Part shown: positions 36,588 through 45,996 of the stretch, one piece after another
Position numbering within the stretch: the first letter of the stretch is position 1
Layout of the letters: every line of letters begins with the position of its first letter
Source of the DNA: Sphingomonas sp. A2-49
GTDB taxonomy: Bacteria; Pseudomonadota; Alphaproteobacteria; Sphingomonadales; Sphingomonadaceae
DNA: 64,000 bases
NCBI RefSeq assembly: GCF_025548555.1
Contig: NZ_JAJLPA010000002.1
Location: forward strand, 62,001-126,000
Direction: 5' to 3'
Position numbers and translations under genes: made by a program
The notes under the pieces: model-generated
The model's input: the letters and a program-made list of their open reading frames with translations, nothing else
What the model was told of the DNA's origin: nothing
Databases searched by the model: none

Positions 36588-36920
36588 TTAGGCCGCCATC
36601 TTGTCGCAAGCCTCGGCACAGTTGCGGCACGCTGCCGCGCAATCTTCCATCCCCTCGAGCTGCTCGCAGCTCGCAGCGCACGCCCGGCAGATCTCAGCGC
36701 ATTCGCGGCAGATGTGCTGATGGTGAGCGGACTTGCGCGCCATGAAGTCGATTGCGACCGCGCAAATCTGCGCGCAATCGGCCATGATCTTGATGTGCGC
36801 GGGCGCGGCGTGCTCGCCGCCCATCTCGAGGCAATGGTTCATCGCCATGTGAAGGCAGGTGATATGACATTCGTGGCAGGCGTCCATGCACGCCTTCATG
36901 TCGGGGTCGATCTGGTGCAT
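36588..36920 (-). CDS. Cytosolic copper storage protein (Csp3-like four-helix bundle)
   Basis: A 110-residue protein with 16 cysteines in CxxxC-type spacing (KACMDACHECHITC, CRECAEICRACAASC, CAAACRNCAEAC). It has no signal peptide, as in cytosolic Csp3 proteins, which bind many Cu(I) ions inside a helical bundle. It has its own ECF-type promoter at 36954-36980. Confidence 0.85.
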   Translation of the reverse strand: MHQIDPDMKACMDACHECHITCLHMAMNHCLEMGGEHAAPAHIKIMADCAQICAVAIDFMARKSAHHQHICRECAEICRACAASCEQLEGMEDCAAACRNCAEACDKMAA

Positions 36921-36953
36921 CTTACTTTCTCCGTCTCAGCCCCGCCCACCCTA

Positions 36954-36980
36954 GATACGCGGCTCGCGCGATCACCCCTC
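36954..36980 (-). promoter_or_regulatory. Predicted ECF promoter for the copper storage protein gene
   Basis: On the minus strand GAGGGG (36975-36980), a 15-bp spacer ending GCCG, and CGTATC (36954-36959). The -10 region is nearly identical to that of copA. Confidence 0.68.
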
Positions 36981-37006
36981 GCCGGGATCGCCATCGTCGG
37001 ACTTGG

Positions 37007-37891
37007 CTACAGGGCCCATCGGCCGAACAGCGTTGCAACGATGACCCCCGCCCCGAGCATGACGAGGGTCAGCACGGTCATCGCGGCAATCTGCGGCCCG
37101 GTCACACGCGCGCCCGTTGCCATGCCGCTCATCCCCGCCATCATGTCGTGCCCCATGTCCGGCATCGGTGTCGCCGATTGCCGGTCCGCGCCGACCTCGT
37201 GCCCGCCATGTCCAAGCGCGCGAACCGTGCCCATGCCGTGCTTCAGGCGGACGCCGACAAGCCAAAGGTTGATCGGATAGGCGACGGCGAAGCCGACGAG
37301 CGTCGCCAGCGACATGACGCCCCAAAAGCGCAGTGAACTGGCGTGCATCGCGGCCATGTCCCGGCTCATCAACACCACCATCGTCGGAATCATGCCGGCC
37401 ATGACGGCATTCATCGAAAGCCACTCGGGAATAAACGACATGCGAAGCGCGCCCCAATAGGAGCCGCCCGCCATGTCGCGCATGAACAGCGCCTGGAAAA
37501 TCAGCAGCCCGAAGGCGAAGCCGAACGCATATTCGGCGATTACGTCCTGCCACATCGGCAGGCCGAGCGCCGTGGTGATCGCGGCCGCGGCGATGACGCC
37601 GGTCGCATCACCCGCCATGCAATGAATGGCCGAGCCCAACGCCTGCTTCCACAATGGTCGAACGAAGTCCTCGTGCCGCTCGTTCGCTGGCTCCTGGCAG
37701 GATAGCACATAGGCTGCGGCCATGATCGGGCCGCCATAGAGCGTGACCAGCAGCCACCCCCATTTCATCACCCGCAGCTCGGGGTTGCGGGTGAAGGCAT
37801 CCCACGCGACGTGGGCGACCGAAAGTGCGGTCAGCACAAACCACCCGATCAGCACGACATCGAGCCAGGGGGCCGGGGATGGCATCGTCAC
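37007..37891 (-). CDS. DUF4396 domain membrane protein
   Basis: A 294-residue protein with about seven membrane helices and a Met/His-rich loop (PMPDMGHDMMAGMSGMATG). The core MRDMAGGSYWGALRMSFIPEWLSMNAVMAGMIP is typical of DUF4396. It is common in copper islands, and a role in copper transport is plausible but unproven. It has a weaker ECF-type promoter upstream. Confidence 0.8.
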   Translation of the reverse strand: MTMPSPAPWLDVVLIGWFVLTALSVAHVAWDAFTRNPELRVMKWGWLLVTLYGGPIMAAAYVLSCQEPANERHEDFVRPLWKQALGSAIHCMAGDATGVIAAAAITTALGLPMWQDVIAEYAFGFAFGLLIFQALFMRDMAGGSYWGALRMSFIPEWLSMNAVMAGMIPTMVVLMSRDMAAMHASSLRFWGVMSLATLVGFAVAYPINLWLVGVRLKHGMGTVRALGHGGHEVGADRQSATPMPDMGHDMMAGMSGMATGARVTGPQIAAMTVLTLVMLGAGVIVATLFGRWAL

Positions 37892-37915
37892 GGCAGCTCT
37901 CCTCTACTGCTAGAG

Positions 37916-37942
37916 GATACGCGGCTCCCGGCCCTAACCCTT
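37916..37942 (-). promoter_or_regulatory. Predicted ECF promoter for the DUF4396 gene (degenerate -35)
   Basis: On the minus strand AAGGGT (37937-37942), a 15-bp spacer and CGTATC (37916-37921). The -10 is identical to those of copA and the storage protein gene; the -35 differs at two of six positions. Confidence 0.5.
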
Positions 37943-37953
37943 GGCTGCGTGCC

Positions 37954-39261
37954 TCACGCGAGCTTGCTGGACACGGCCTTAATCGCTTTCAGCCCCGATC
38001 CGAACCGGGCGATGGCCTCACGGTTCTTCTCCAGCTCGCCGTAGGGGAGATAGGATATATCGAGGTCGGCGACGCGACTGAACGCGGGCCGCTGCAACTG
38101 CGCGCGAACGTCAGCTTCGCGTGCGTCGGGCGCGACCAAGAACAGCCCTGCGGTCGCGTGAAGGTCGCTGCCGCTCAAAGCCAGGTCGAGCATCCTGACG
38201 ATCCCCGAATAGATCGACGTGGAATGCTCCACCTCGAACGCCGCAGCGACGTGATCGCCGCCCTTCTCAAGCCAAAGCACGTCGATCAGGCGGATAGAGT
38301 CTGCCCCTCTCGACGTCGCGATGGTGTCGGGCAATCGCTCAAGGCATCCGTGTCCCAAAGGAGCGCTGTTGAAAGGACGGCTGCGGTCGTTGGCGGCAAT
38401 CCAAACGTCGTAACCGAGCGCCAATCCAAGATCGCGAAGCCAGGCCTGGATTTCAGTATGAGTACGCTCGTTCTCGCCTTCGCGCTGGGCCGCCTTGCTG
38501 AGAGTGCGCGCTTCCTCGCGCGCCGCTTCGAGCCGCGCGCTCCAGTCGCCGATTGCAGCACCATCAAGGGGAGGCGCAGGATAGCGCTTCGATCCTACGT
38601 CGAACAGCAAGCCGCCTATTGCACCTAGGTCGTTCGACAAGAGATCGCGGTGCCGGTCGTTCAGGTCGAGAATGCCTGTGCGCATCGCAAGGAAGTGCTC
38701 CCAGCTTCCCAGCTTCACATTCGCGCCGGTGAGCGCATTGTAGCCATTCACGATCGCGGTATTGAACGGCGGCACAAGCGTGGGATGAAGGAAGTAGAGG
38801 AGGTTCGCGACCGCTGGCCCGAGCCCCTTGATCTTCAAGCGGTCGATCGTGTGGATATGGCCAATGATTTCCTCAGCCGTGTCGCAACACGAACAGGCGT
38901 CGAGCAAGCGACCGAACGCGCGCTGGTTCTCCGGACTCTCGTAAATGTCGGGGATGCGGAGCTTCGGTTTCCAGAGGAAGGCGTGGTCGGCGCCTTTGAA
39001 AATTTGCCGCTGTTCGGCGACGGAATGAACGACGGTCTCGAGCGACGATCCACGGTAGGCGACACCGAACGTGCCGCGCTCGATCTCCGCTACCACTTGG
39101 CCGATGCCGCGCCGGATCGAGCGAAAGTTTTTCAGGCGCTCATCCCAAAGAAACCAGCTCCGATAGGTCGCGCTTGGGTCATCCCGCCATCGTGCAATGA
39201 GACGTCGCACGAGGCCGTCGTGATCGTCGCCAATGGTCTGCAAGCCGAGTTCTGCCGCCAT
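37954..39261 (-). CDS. Putative nuclease-like protein with HhH-like and PD-(D/E)XK-like regions
   Basis: A 435-residue protein from ATG 39261. A helix-hairpin-helix-like segment (IKGLGPAVANLLYFLHP) lies in the middle. The C-terminal part has IRLIDVLWLEKGGDHVAAAFEVEHSTS, resembling restriction-endonuclease-like folds with the EVE form of the active site. No partner methyltransferase is adjacent. It may be a solitary defence or DNA-repair enzyme. The family is not firmly recognised. Confidence 0.5.
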   Translation of the reverse strand: MAAELGLQTIGDDHDGLVRRLIARWRDDPSATYRSWFLWDERLKNFRSIRRGIGQVVAEIERGTFGVAYRGSSLETVVHSVAEQRQIFKGADHAFLWKPKLRIPDIYESPENQRAFGRLLDACSCCDTAEEIIGHIHTIDRLKIKGLGPAVANLLYFLHPTLVPPFNTAIVNGYNALTGANVKLGSWEHFLAMRTGILDLNDRHRDLLSNDLGAIGGLLFDVGSKRYPAPPLDGAAIGDWSARLEAAREEARTLSKAAQREGENERTHTEIQAWLRDLGLALGYDVWIAANDRSRPFNSAPLGHGCLERLPDTIATSRGADSIRLIDVLWLEKGGDHVAAAFEVEHSTSIYSGIVRMLDLALSGSDLHATAGLFLVAPDAREADVRAQLQRPAFSRVADLDISYLPYGELEKNREAIARFGSGLKAIKAVSSKLA

Positions 39262-39480
39262 TATTCCCCCGTGCGCTTCCCGCTGCGCTGTCAACCGCGG
39301 TTCTAGTTCGACGGGTAGATATCGTTTTACGCGGGAAGGGCAAAGCTGATCCGGGCGGTCACACCCCGGCGCTCCGCTCCTACAGCCCACTCGCGATAGA
39401 CGCGGCAATCGCCGCGATCAGCCGACCATCGGTTAGGGTATCGACTGCATCGTCATGATCTTCCCTTTGCGGCTAGCCAA

Positions 39481-39696
39481 TCAGCGGCTTTTGGCGAGGA
39501 TCTGACGACATTTACCATGGGTTAAGTTCATGGAACTTCTGCCCATTCCCTTTTGCTCGCTGTGATCATGACGATCATCGGTTCCCATCCCACTTTCCAT
39601 CTTTTCGTAGCTCGCACGTTGTTCTGCGGTCGAAGTCGTGGCGCAGGCACCGAGCAACACAAACGGCAGAGTGCCGGCGAGAAAAAGACGTTTCAT
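39481..39696 (-). CDS. Small lipoprotein
   Basis: A 71-residue protein with a lipoprotein signal (FVLLGACATT; lipobox LGAC) and a short, polar mature part with Met and His (HDHSEQKGMGRSSMN). It has GAGGAA upstream of the ATG. The metal-cluster context suggests a role in metal binding. No family is recognised. Confidence 0.6.
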   Translation of the reverse strand: MKRLFLAGTLPFVLLGACATTSTAEQRASYEKMESGMGTDDRHDHSEQKGMGRSSMNLTHGKCRQILAKSR

Positions 39697-39976
39697 AGCG
39701 GGTTCCTCAAGGATCGCTCTGGGAGATTCACGCTCTGATACGATCTCACGAAGAGGCTAAAAAGACTCGGGATTTACATACCGCAGTGATCCCGAATTGC
39801 AGAGCTTGCCCAAACCACTGCGTTAGCTTGAACACGTGGCGACGGGCTGGTTGCTGCCCAAGGGCGCGGGCATGAATTTCCGGTCTGCGTAGTTTCCGAC
39901 CCTTCATCGTGTTCGGTCGCCGGTCCAGAACACCGGGAATCTTGCAAGGCGATCCCGCACATCCAAGGAATTCTTT

Positions 39977-40345
39977 ATGACCGCACGCCGCTTTTTGATT
40001 GCAGCCGCATTTCTCGCCGCGCCCCTCATGGGCACAGTGCAGCCGGCCATCGCCGCGCCCGGCATCGGCCATACCTTTTTCATGCGCGGAAGCGTGGTGG
40101 ATGTCTCGGGCAAGAATCTTGTCGTGTGCATCGGATGGGCAGACGGCGCCGAGGCCGGTCAGGTTCTCAAGGTCTATCGTAATGTGTCGCGGCCTGGCCC
40201 GCGTAGCGGCGCGAGCTTTACGCGTACCGAAATCGGCACAGTGCGCATCGATTCTACTCTGAACGACCATTTTGCGACTGCATCCCCGCTCACTGGCAGC
40301 GTGAAACTGCATGATATCGTCGAACTCGAGCGACCCGTTCGTTAA
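39977..40345 (+). CDS. Small secreted protein of unknown function
   Basis: A 122-residue protein with a clear signal peptide ending AIAAPG. The mature domain is mostly beta (MRGSVVDVSGKNLVVCIGWADGAEAGQVLKVYRNV), similar in feel to periplasmic OB-like domains, but not assigned. The ribosome binding site AAGGAAT is good. It stands alone upstream of the copper ATPase. Confidence 0.6.
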   Translation: MTARRFLIAAAFLAAPLMGTVQPAIAAPGIGHTFFMRGSVVDVSGKNLVVCIGWADGAEAGQVLKVYRNVSRPGPRSGASFTRTEIGTVRIDSTLNDHFATASPLTGSVKLHDIVELERPVR

Positions 40346-40472
40346 AGGCATCGTGCCCTAAAATCAGGCATTAGCCGGTGTCATCGAGAGCGGGCTGATC
40401 CCCGTTCTCGATACAGCGACCGTTGAGGGAAACAGGTCGCGGACGCGTAACACTAGTGAGAAGGGGCGGGGG

Positions 40473-40503
40473 TTGACCTTGACACGATGTCAGACCCTAC
40501 ATG
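40473..40503 (+). promoter_or_regulatory. CueR-type promoter for the copper P-type ATPase
   Basis: -35 TTGACC (40473-40478), a 19-bp spacer holding the dyad TGACACGATGTCA (40480-40492), and -10 TACATG (40498-40503). The long spacer with a central dyad is the hallmark of MerR/CueR promoters, and a cueR-like gene lies at the end of the same operon. Confidence 0.75.
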
Positions 40504-40527
40504 CCTTCGGGTCGAAGGAGTTACGCC

Positions 40528-42996
40528 ATGAACGATCCTCATTCTCATTCCCACGCCGGGGGTTGCGGCTGCTCAGCGAAGCAAGCAGCCGAACCGGCTG
40601 CTGCGCCCTCGTCATGCTGCTCGGGGGCGTCGACCGCGCCAGTGGCAGCCGAACAACCGGGCAAAACGGGTGGCTGCTGCTCGGCAAATAAGGTGCCCGA
40701 CGACGCGGCGAGGGTGACGGACCCGGTGTGCGGCATGACGGCCGATCCGGCGACGACGGCGCACCATGCCGAGCACGCCGGCCATGAATATCATTTTTGC
40801 AGCGCCGGGTGCCGGACCAAGTTCGTGGCTAACCCAAACGCCTATCTCGGCGATCAGGCAAAGCCTGAGCCGATAGCGACGCCGGGGGCGGTGTGGACGT
40901 GCCCAATGCACCCGCAAGTGCGCCAGGAAGGGCCGGGGACGTGCCCGATTTGCGGCATGGCTCTCGAACCGGAAGAACCGTCTCTCGACGACGGCCCCAA
41001 TCCCGAGCTGGTTGATTTCACGCGCAGGCTATGGGTCGCGGGCGCTCTTACGATCCCGCTGCTGATCGTCTCCATGTTCGCCGAAATGACGGGCTTGCAT
41101 GTGGTCAGTCCTGCGGCCTCGCCGTGGGTCCAACTCGCACTAACCACGCCGATCGTGCTGTGGGCGGGCTGGCCGTTTTTCGAGCGAGGGTGGACCTCGA
41201 TCCGCACCTGGCATCTTAATATGTTCACGCTGATCGCGATCGGGGTCGGCGCGGCGTTCCTCTACAGCGTGGTCGCGACACTCGCGCCCGGCATCTTCCC
41301 TGCGACGTTCCGGATGCACGGGGGCATGGTCCCCGTCTATTACGAGGCTGCCGGCGTCGTGGTGACGCTGGTGCTGCTCGGGCAGGTGCTCGAATTGCGC
41401 GCCAGGGCAGCAACCGGGCGCGCGATCCGCGCGCTCATGGATCTCGCTCCCAAAACAGCGCGACGGTTGAGGTCTGACGGCTCGGAGGAAGAAGTCGGTC
41501 TCGCCGACGTGGCGACCGGCGACCGGCTGCGGGTCCGCCCGGGCGAGGCGATCCCGGTCGACGGCGTGGTGGTCGATGGTCGCTCTTCGGTCGACGAATC
41601 CATGCTCACCGGCGAACCCGCCCCTGTACTCAAGGAGGTCGAGGCGGCCGTCACTGGGGGCACGATCAACGGGACGGGCAGCCTGGTCATGGAAGCTCGC
41701 GCGGTTGGTTCGGATACGATGCTCGCGCGCATCGTCCGCATGGTCGCTGAAGCGCAGCGGAGCCGCGCCCCGATCCAGGCGATTGCCGATCGCGTGTCAG
41801 GATGGTTCGTGCCGCTTGTCGTGCTGATCTCGATTGCAACCTTCATCACGTGGTCGCTGCTCGGCCCTGAGCCGCGTATGGGCCATGCCATCCTCAATGC
41901 CATTGCGGTGCTGGTTATTGCCTGCCCATGTGCGCTCGGGCTCGCCACGCCGATGTCGATCATGGTCGGCACCGGACGAGGCGCGACAGCCGGTGTGCTG
42001 GTCAAGAACGCGGAAGCTTTACAGGGGCTGGAGAAGGTCGATACGCTGGTCATCGACAAGACGGGCACCCTTACGGAAGGCAAGCCCAAGCTGATCGCTG
42101 TCGAGACGATCGGAGCGGTCGACGAAAATGATATGCTCGCGCTCGCCGCGGCCGTCGAAGGTCAATCCGAACATCCGCTCGCCCATGCAATCGTCGTTGC
42201 CGCCAAAGAACGCGGGCTCCAGCTCGGCACGGTCGAGGATTTCACCTCACAAACTGGCCTGGGAGTCAGCGCTACGGTGAACGGCCGTTCGGTCGTGATC
42301 GGCAACGCGGCGCAAATCAGTCGGATCGGCGCTGATCCCATGCCGCTCGACGCCGCGGCCGATCGTCATCGTGGCGAAGGCGCAGGCGTCATCCTGGTCG
42401 CTATCGACGGAGCACTCGCGGGGCTGCTCGCGGTCGCCGATCCCGTGCGGCCATCGGCGCGCGACGCCATCGCCGCGCTCCGCAAGGAGGGCCTGCGCGT
42501 CGTCATGCTCACGGGCGACAATCGTGGAACGGCCGATGCGGTCGCTCGTGCCGTGGGCGGACTCGACGAGGTGCGGTCCGATCTGCTGCCGGAAGACAAG
42601 GCCCGTATCATCGGGGAGCTGAAAGCGTCCGGTGCCAAGGTCGCGATGGCCGGCGACGGCATCAACGATGCCCCCGCACTGGCGGCGGCGGACGTCGGCC
42701 TTGCGATGGGCACGGGAACAGACGTGGCGATCGAAAGCGCGGGCATGACGCTCACGCGGGGCGATCTGTCGGCGATCGTGCGGGCGCGCAAGCTCGCCCA
42801 GGCAACGATGCGCAACATCCGCCAGAATCTGTTCTTCTCGTTCTTGTTCAACGGCATCGGCGTGCCGGTTGCGGCCGGGGTGCTCTACCCGGTCGCCGGC
42901 ATTCTGCTCTCGCCGATGCTGGCCGGGGCGGCGATGGCGCTCTCGTCCTTCACCGTCGTTCTGAACGCTTTACGCCTAAACGCGGTGAAGCTGTGA
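40528..42996 (+). CDS. copA: Copper-exporting P1B-type ATPase with YHS and heavy-metal-binding domains
   Basis: An 822-residue transporter. The N-terminus is Cys/His-rich (GGCGCS, SCCSG, GGCCS), then a YHS domain (DPVCGM, FCSAGC), then a heavy-metal-binding domain (CPMHPQV, CPICGM). The ATPase core has the CPC metal site ([11 protein letters not shown]), DKTGTLT phosphorylation motif and GDGINDAP hinge. CPC indicates Cu(I)/Ag(I) export. ATG at 40528 has AAGGAG upstream. The product differs from the multicopper oxidase also called CopA in this window. Confidence 0.92.
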   Translation: MNDPHSHSHAGGCGCSAKQAAEPAAAPSSCCSGASTAPVAAEQPGKTGGCCSANKVPDDAARVTDPVCGMTADPATTAHHAEHAGHEYHFCSAGCRTKFVANPNAYLGDQAKPEPIATPGAVWTCPMHPQVRQEGPGTCPICGMALEPEEPSLDDGPNPELVDFTRRLWVAGALTIPLLIVSMFAEMTGLHVVSPAASPWVQLALTTPIVLWAGWPFFERGWTSIRTWHLNMFTLIAIGVGAAFLYSVVATLAPGIFPATFRMHGGMVPVYYEAAGVVVTLVLLGQVLELRARAATGRAIRALMDLAPKTARRLRSDGSEEEVGLADVATGDRLRVRPGEAIPVDGVVVDGRSSVDESMLTGEPAPVLKEVEAAVTGGTINGTGSLVMEARAVGSDTMLARIVRMVAEAQRSRAPIQAIADRVSGWFVPLVVLISIATFITWSLLGPEPRMGHAILNAIAVLVIACPCALGLATPMSIMVGTGRGATAGVLVKNAEALQGLEKVDTLVIDKTGTLTEGKPKLIAVETIGAVDENDMLALAAAVEGQSEHPLAHAIVVAAKERGLQLGTVEDFTSQTGLGVSATVNGRSVVIGNAAQISRIGADPMPLDAAADRHRGEGAGVILVAIDGALAGLLAVADPVRPSARDAIAALRKEGLRVVMLTGDNRGTADAVARAVGGLDEVRSDLLPEDKARIIGELKASGAKVAMAGDGINDAPALAAADVGLAMGTGTDVAIESAGMTLTRGDLSAIVRARKLAQATMRNIRQNLFFSFLFNGIGVPVAAGVLYPVAGILLSPMLAGAAMALSSFTVVLNALRLNAVKL

Positions 42997-43376
42997 ACAT
43001 TGGAACGGCGTCGGACGCCAGCGGCGTCTCCCAACGCATGATCCGACACTATGAGAAGATCGGCCTCGTGCCTTCGCCGCGACGGCGCGGGAGCTACCGG
43101 GATTATTCCGATGCCGATCTTCACCGGCTGCGGTTCATCGCCAATGCGCGTGATCTGGGATTTCCGATTGAGGAAATCCGCACACTGCTCGGCCTCTGGT
43201 CGGATCGCAGCCGATCTAGCAGCGAAGTAAAGATGCTTGCCCAGGCGCGCGCTGATGAACTCGGGCGTAAAGCGGCTACGCTCGAAGATATGCGATCGAC
43301 GCTGCTAGACTTGGTGAACCGCTGTCACGGAGATGATCGACCGGACTGCCCGATTCTTCGCCGCATGGAAGCATAA
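42993..43376 (+). CDS. cueR: CueR-like MerR-family copper regulator
   Basis: A 127-residue protein with the MerR helix-turn-helix ([20 protein letters not shown]) and the metal loop CHGDDRPDC followed by PILRRM, nearly the CueR C-x7-C Cu(I) site. It starts with GTG overlapping the ATPase stop. It should control the ATPase promoter at 40473-40503. Confidence 0.88.
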   Translation: MNIGTASDASGVSQRMIRHYEKIGLVPSPRRRGSYRDYSDADLHRLRFIANARDLGFPIEEIRTLLGLWSDRSRSSSEVKMLAQARADELGRKAATLEDMRSTLLDLVNRCHGDDRPDCPILRRMEA

Positions 43377-43405
43377 GGCCGCGCCTGCCAAGCGACAGCT
43401 TGCCC

Positions 43406-43803
43406 CTAAGCCGCCTGCTTCGACATCAGCCTGCTAATAATGCCGCAATCGTCGGTGAGAGGGCCGACGCAGCATTCCAGTCGTTTTGCCAGTTCGCCTC
43501 TTAGCCCTTGCAAGGCAACCAGCTTGCGGTCGATTTCGGCGAGGTGTTCGAGCACGATGACGTCGACATCCGCGCAGGAGCCGCGCGGATCGTCAGTCAG
43601 CCGGAGTAGATCACGAACTTGTAGGAGCGTAAATCCCAAGTCGCGCGACTGCTTGATAAATGACAAACGACCAACGTGCGCCCGCTCATAACTTCGATAG
43701 TTCCCTCTGGTGCGTCGGGCTTCGTCAATCAGACCCTCCGCTTCATAAAACCGGATCGTGTCGACCTTGAGCCCGGTGAGTTTGCGACCTCGCCGATCTT
43801 CAT
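43406..43803 (-). pseudogene. MerR-family regulator (ZntR/PbrR type), frameshifted after codon 8
   Basis: The expected start is ATG 43803, with GGAGAAG upstream and the canonical MKIGEVA. After that the frame is lost: one base is missing near 43780-43784, where GCAAACTCACC should encode A-K-L-T. The remaining frame encodes TGLKVDTIRFYEAEGLI and metal ligands (GSCADV, LECCVGPLTDDC), as in Zn/Pb/Cd sensors. A longer in-frame start at 43843 would give a 145-residue protein with an abnormal N-terminus. The break may be a true mutation or a sequencing error. Confidence 0.7.
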
Positions 43804-43815
43804 TCGCTTCTCCGC

Positions 43816-43846
43816 TTGACCCTCGAGTAGGTCGAGCGTCCATATA
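43816..43846 (+). promoter_or_regulatory. MerR-type promoter for the second CDF gene
   Basis: -35 TTGACC (43816-43821), a 19-bp spacer containing the dyad CTCGA-GTAGG-TCGAG (43822-43836), and -10 CATATA (43841-43846). It is a textbook long-spacer MerR promoter between the divergent merR remnant and the CDF gene. Confidence 0.75.
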
Positions 43847-43877
43847 GAGCGGCCGACCCGGCATTGCGAGGCGAGAC

Positions 43878-44528
43878 ATGGCGGACGATTGCTGTTCCAG
43901 AAAAGGCGATACCATCGCCGAGCTCGGCCAAAAGCCCGAGCAGCGCCGCGTGCTGATCATCGTCATGGCCATCAACTTTGCGATGTTCGTGGCCGAATTC
44001 GGCGGCGGTCTGGTGGCGCGTTCGTCAGCGCTGATGGCGGACTCGGTAGACATGTTTGGCGATGCGGTGGTTTATGCACTCAGCCTTTACGCGCTCAACC
44101 GCGGTCCTCGGTGGGAAGCCGGGGCAGCAATTGCCAAAGGCGGGATCATCCTCGTGTTCGGGATCGCAGTGATTGTCGGCATCGTCCAGAAGATTCTGAA
44201 TGGCATCCCTCCGTCGTCGACGCTGATGCTGGGGTTCGGCAGCGTCGCTCTTGCCGCGAACCTCACGTGCCTCGTTCTGCTATGGCGCTTTCGAGGCGAC
44301 AACGTGAATATGTCGAGCACGTTCGAATGCTCGCGCAACGATGTCGCTTCTAACGTCGGGGTGCTAATCGCTGCGGTTCTAGTCGGTTCGACAGGCTCGG
44401 CATGGCCCGACTTCGCTGTCGGCGGGCTCATCGCCGTTATATTTCTGCGTTCAGCTTGGCGAGTGCTTGCCGAGGCTATCCCCGCCTGGCGTGCAGCCAA
44501 GCGCGTCGATCTCGAGGTGCTGCGGTGA
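43878..44528 (+). CDS. Short cation diffusion facilitator-like metal efflux protein
   Basis: A 216-residue membrane protein with six helices and CDF motifs (MADSVDMFGDAVVYALS, ECSRNDVASNVGV). It has an N-terminal CC pair (residues 5-6) and lacks the cytosolic domain of full CDFs. It is a paralogue of the protein at 17637-18263 with the same divergent merR arrangement. Probable substrate: Zn, Cd, Pb or Co, inferred from the MerR type. Confidence 0.82.
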   Translation: MADDCCSRKGDTIAELGQKPEQRRVLIIVMAINFAMFVAEFGGGLVARSSALMADSVDMFGDAVVYALSLYALNRGPRWEAGAAIAKGGIILVFGIAVIVGIVQKILNGIPPSSTLMLGFGSVALAANLTCLVLLWRFRGDNVNMSSTFECSRNDVASNVGVLIAAVLVGSTGSAWPDFAVGGLIAVIFLRSAWRVLAEAIPAWRAAKRVDLEVLR

Positions 44529-44586
44529 TTCGACTTTCAAGGAGGGGTAGAAGGCAGTTCGCCAGCAGCGGTTCGGCTCCTGCTGT

Positions 44587-45525
44587 ATGAGGACCGACGA
44601 CGAAACTTGCGACGCGCAATGCGACTCGCTCGTAGTTGGCGGGGGACCTGCGGGGCTCACCGCAGCCATCTATCTGGCGCGCTATCATCGACGCGTGATC
44701 GTCGTCGACGAGGGGCACAGCCGTGCCAAGTGGATCCCCTTGTCGCATAATCATGCTGGTTTTCCCGACGGCATCGGTGGTGAGGAACTCCTGAAGCGGA
44801 TGCGGGAACAGGCACAACGATATGGCGTGCGGATCGTCGCTGGGCGCATAGATGCAGTCGAGAGGCGGGAAGATGGATTTCACGCTCATGGTGTAGGCAT
44901 CGCGATCACCGCACGGGCACTGCTGCTCGCCACCGGAGTGGAGAACCGCCGGCCAGCGATGGACACAGTGACACACCGTGATGCAGTTAACCGCGGGCTG
45001 CTGCGCTATTGCCCGGTGTGCGACGGGTATGAAGCCACTGGCCAGGTGATCGGCGTTATCGGCGCCGATAGTCACGGCGTGGCCGAAGCCCTGTTCCTGC
45101 GAACCTATTCGGAGAACGTAACCTTGCTTGCTTACGAGGCCGTCGCATTGACGGACGACGATCGGGAGCGGCTGTCCGCGGCGCAAGTCGGAGTACGGGA
45201 GAGCCCGCTCGCTACGCTTACCTTTGCCAACTCGGTATCAGCGCATCTGCGCGACGGAACGGAATGCACCTTCGACACCATTTACCCGGCGCTTGGTTCC
45301 GACAGCCGCAACGCGCTGGCACGTCAGCTCGGCCTCGTCCTCAGTGATGGCAGCTGCATCCTTACGGACGCAAAGCAGCGGACGAGCCTTGAAGGCGTCT
45401 ACGCCGCCGGCGATATCGTCGCGGCGCTCGATCAGATCAGTGTCGCCATTGGGCATGCTGCGATCGCCGCCACCACGCTTCACAACGACTTGCGCGAGAA
45501 CGAAGGGGTCGGAACGCAACGTTAG
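44587..45525 (+). CDS. Thioredoxin reductase-like FAD/NAD(P)-dependent oxidoreductase
   Basis: A 312-residue protein. The FAD-binding [15 protein letters not shown] is near residue 18, the redox-active CPVCDGYE near 145, then an NAD(P) domain whose glycine motif is degenerate ([13 protein letters not shown]) and a C-terminal GVYAAGDIV. The family includes thioredoxin reductases and related enzymes. It may support thiol redox balance under metal stress. No obvious ribosome binding site; it follows the CDF gene by 58 bp. Confidence 0.82.
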   Translation: MRTDDETCDAQCDSLVVGGGPAGLTAAIYLARYHRRVIVVDEGHSRAKWIPLSHNHAGFPDGIGGEELLKRMREQAQRYGVRIVAGRIDAVERREDGFHAHGVGIAITARALLLATGVENRRPAMDTVTHRDAVNRGLLRYCPVCDGYEATGQVIGVIGADSHGVAEALFLRTYSENVTLLAYEAVALTDDDRERLSAAQVGVRESPLATLTFANSVSAHLRDGTECTFDTIYPALGSDSRNALARQLGLVLSDGSCILTDAKQRTSLEGVYAAGDIVAALDQISVAIGHAAIAATTLHNDLRENEGVGTQR

Positions 45526-45552
45526 GTCAATTAACATTCGAAAGGATCGCTT

Positions 45553-45996
45553 ATGACTCGCTCTCTCGTCCTTGCCGGCCTGTTGGTCGCTATACCGGGA
45601 GCTGCGCTCGCCGCAGGTCCAATCCTGATACACCGCGATCCTGGCTGTGGGTGCTGTGAAAAGTGGGCGGGGCAGGCCGGGCAGGCCTTGCGGCGGCCGG
45701 TCAAGATGCTCGATGACGGAAATCGCGCCGCTTTTCGACGCGCGCGCGGAGTGCCTGCCGGCGTCAACTCCTGCCACACCGCCGTGGTCGACGGACTCGT
45801 CATCGAAGGACATGTGCCGCTCGCCGACGTCCGACGCGTGCTTGCCGAACGACCGAAAGGTGTCGCCGGATTGGCCGTCGCCGGAATGCCGCTGGGATCG
45901 CCAGGCATGGAGGTGCCGCAGCATCAAGTTGAGCGATTCAACGTCATCGCCTTCGGGCCGGGCGGCAACCGCGTGTTCGCACGGCATGGCGGTTAG
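45553..45996 (+). CDS. DUF411 domain protein, second copy
   Basis: A 147-residue secreted protein with IHRDPGCGCCEKWAGQ, SCHTAVVDGLVIEGHVP and GLAVAGMPLGSPGME. It is clearly paralogous to the protein at 27114-27563 but diverged, so it probably came from a separate acquisition instead of a recent duplication. It lies 27 bp after the flavoprotein gene and is likely cotranscribed. Confidence 0.82.
   Translation: MTRSLVLAGLLVAIPGAALAAGPILIHRDPGCGCCEKWAGQAGQALRRPVKMLDDGNRAAFRRARGVPAGVNSCHTAVVDGLVIEGHVPLADVRRVLAERPKGVAGLAVAGMPLGSPGMEVPQHQVERFNVIAFGPGGNRVFARHGG

Noticed and set aside
44545..44575. GAGGGGTAG upstream of the flavoprotein gene as a seventh ECF promoter
   Set aside because: The -35-like block is present, but no CGTA-type -10 lies 15 bp downstream.
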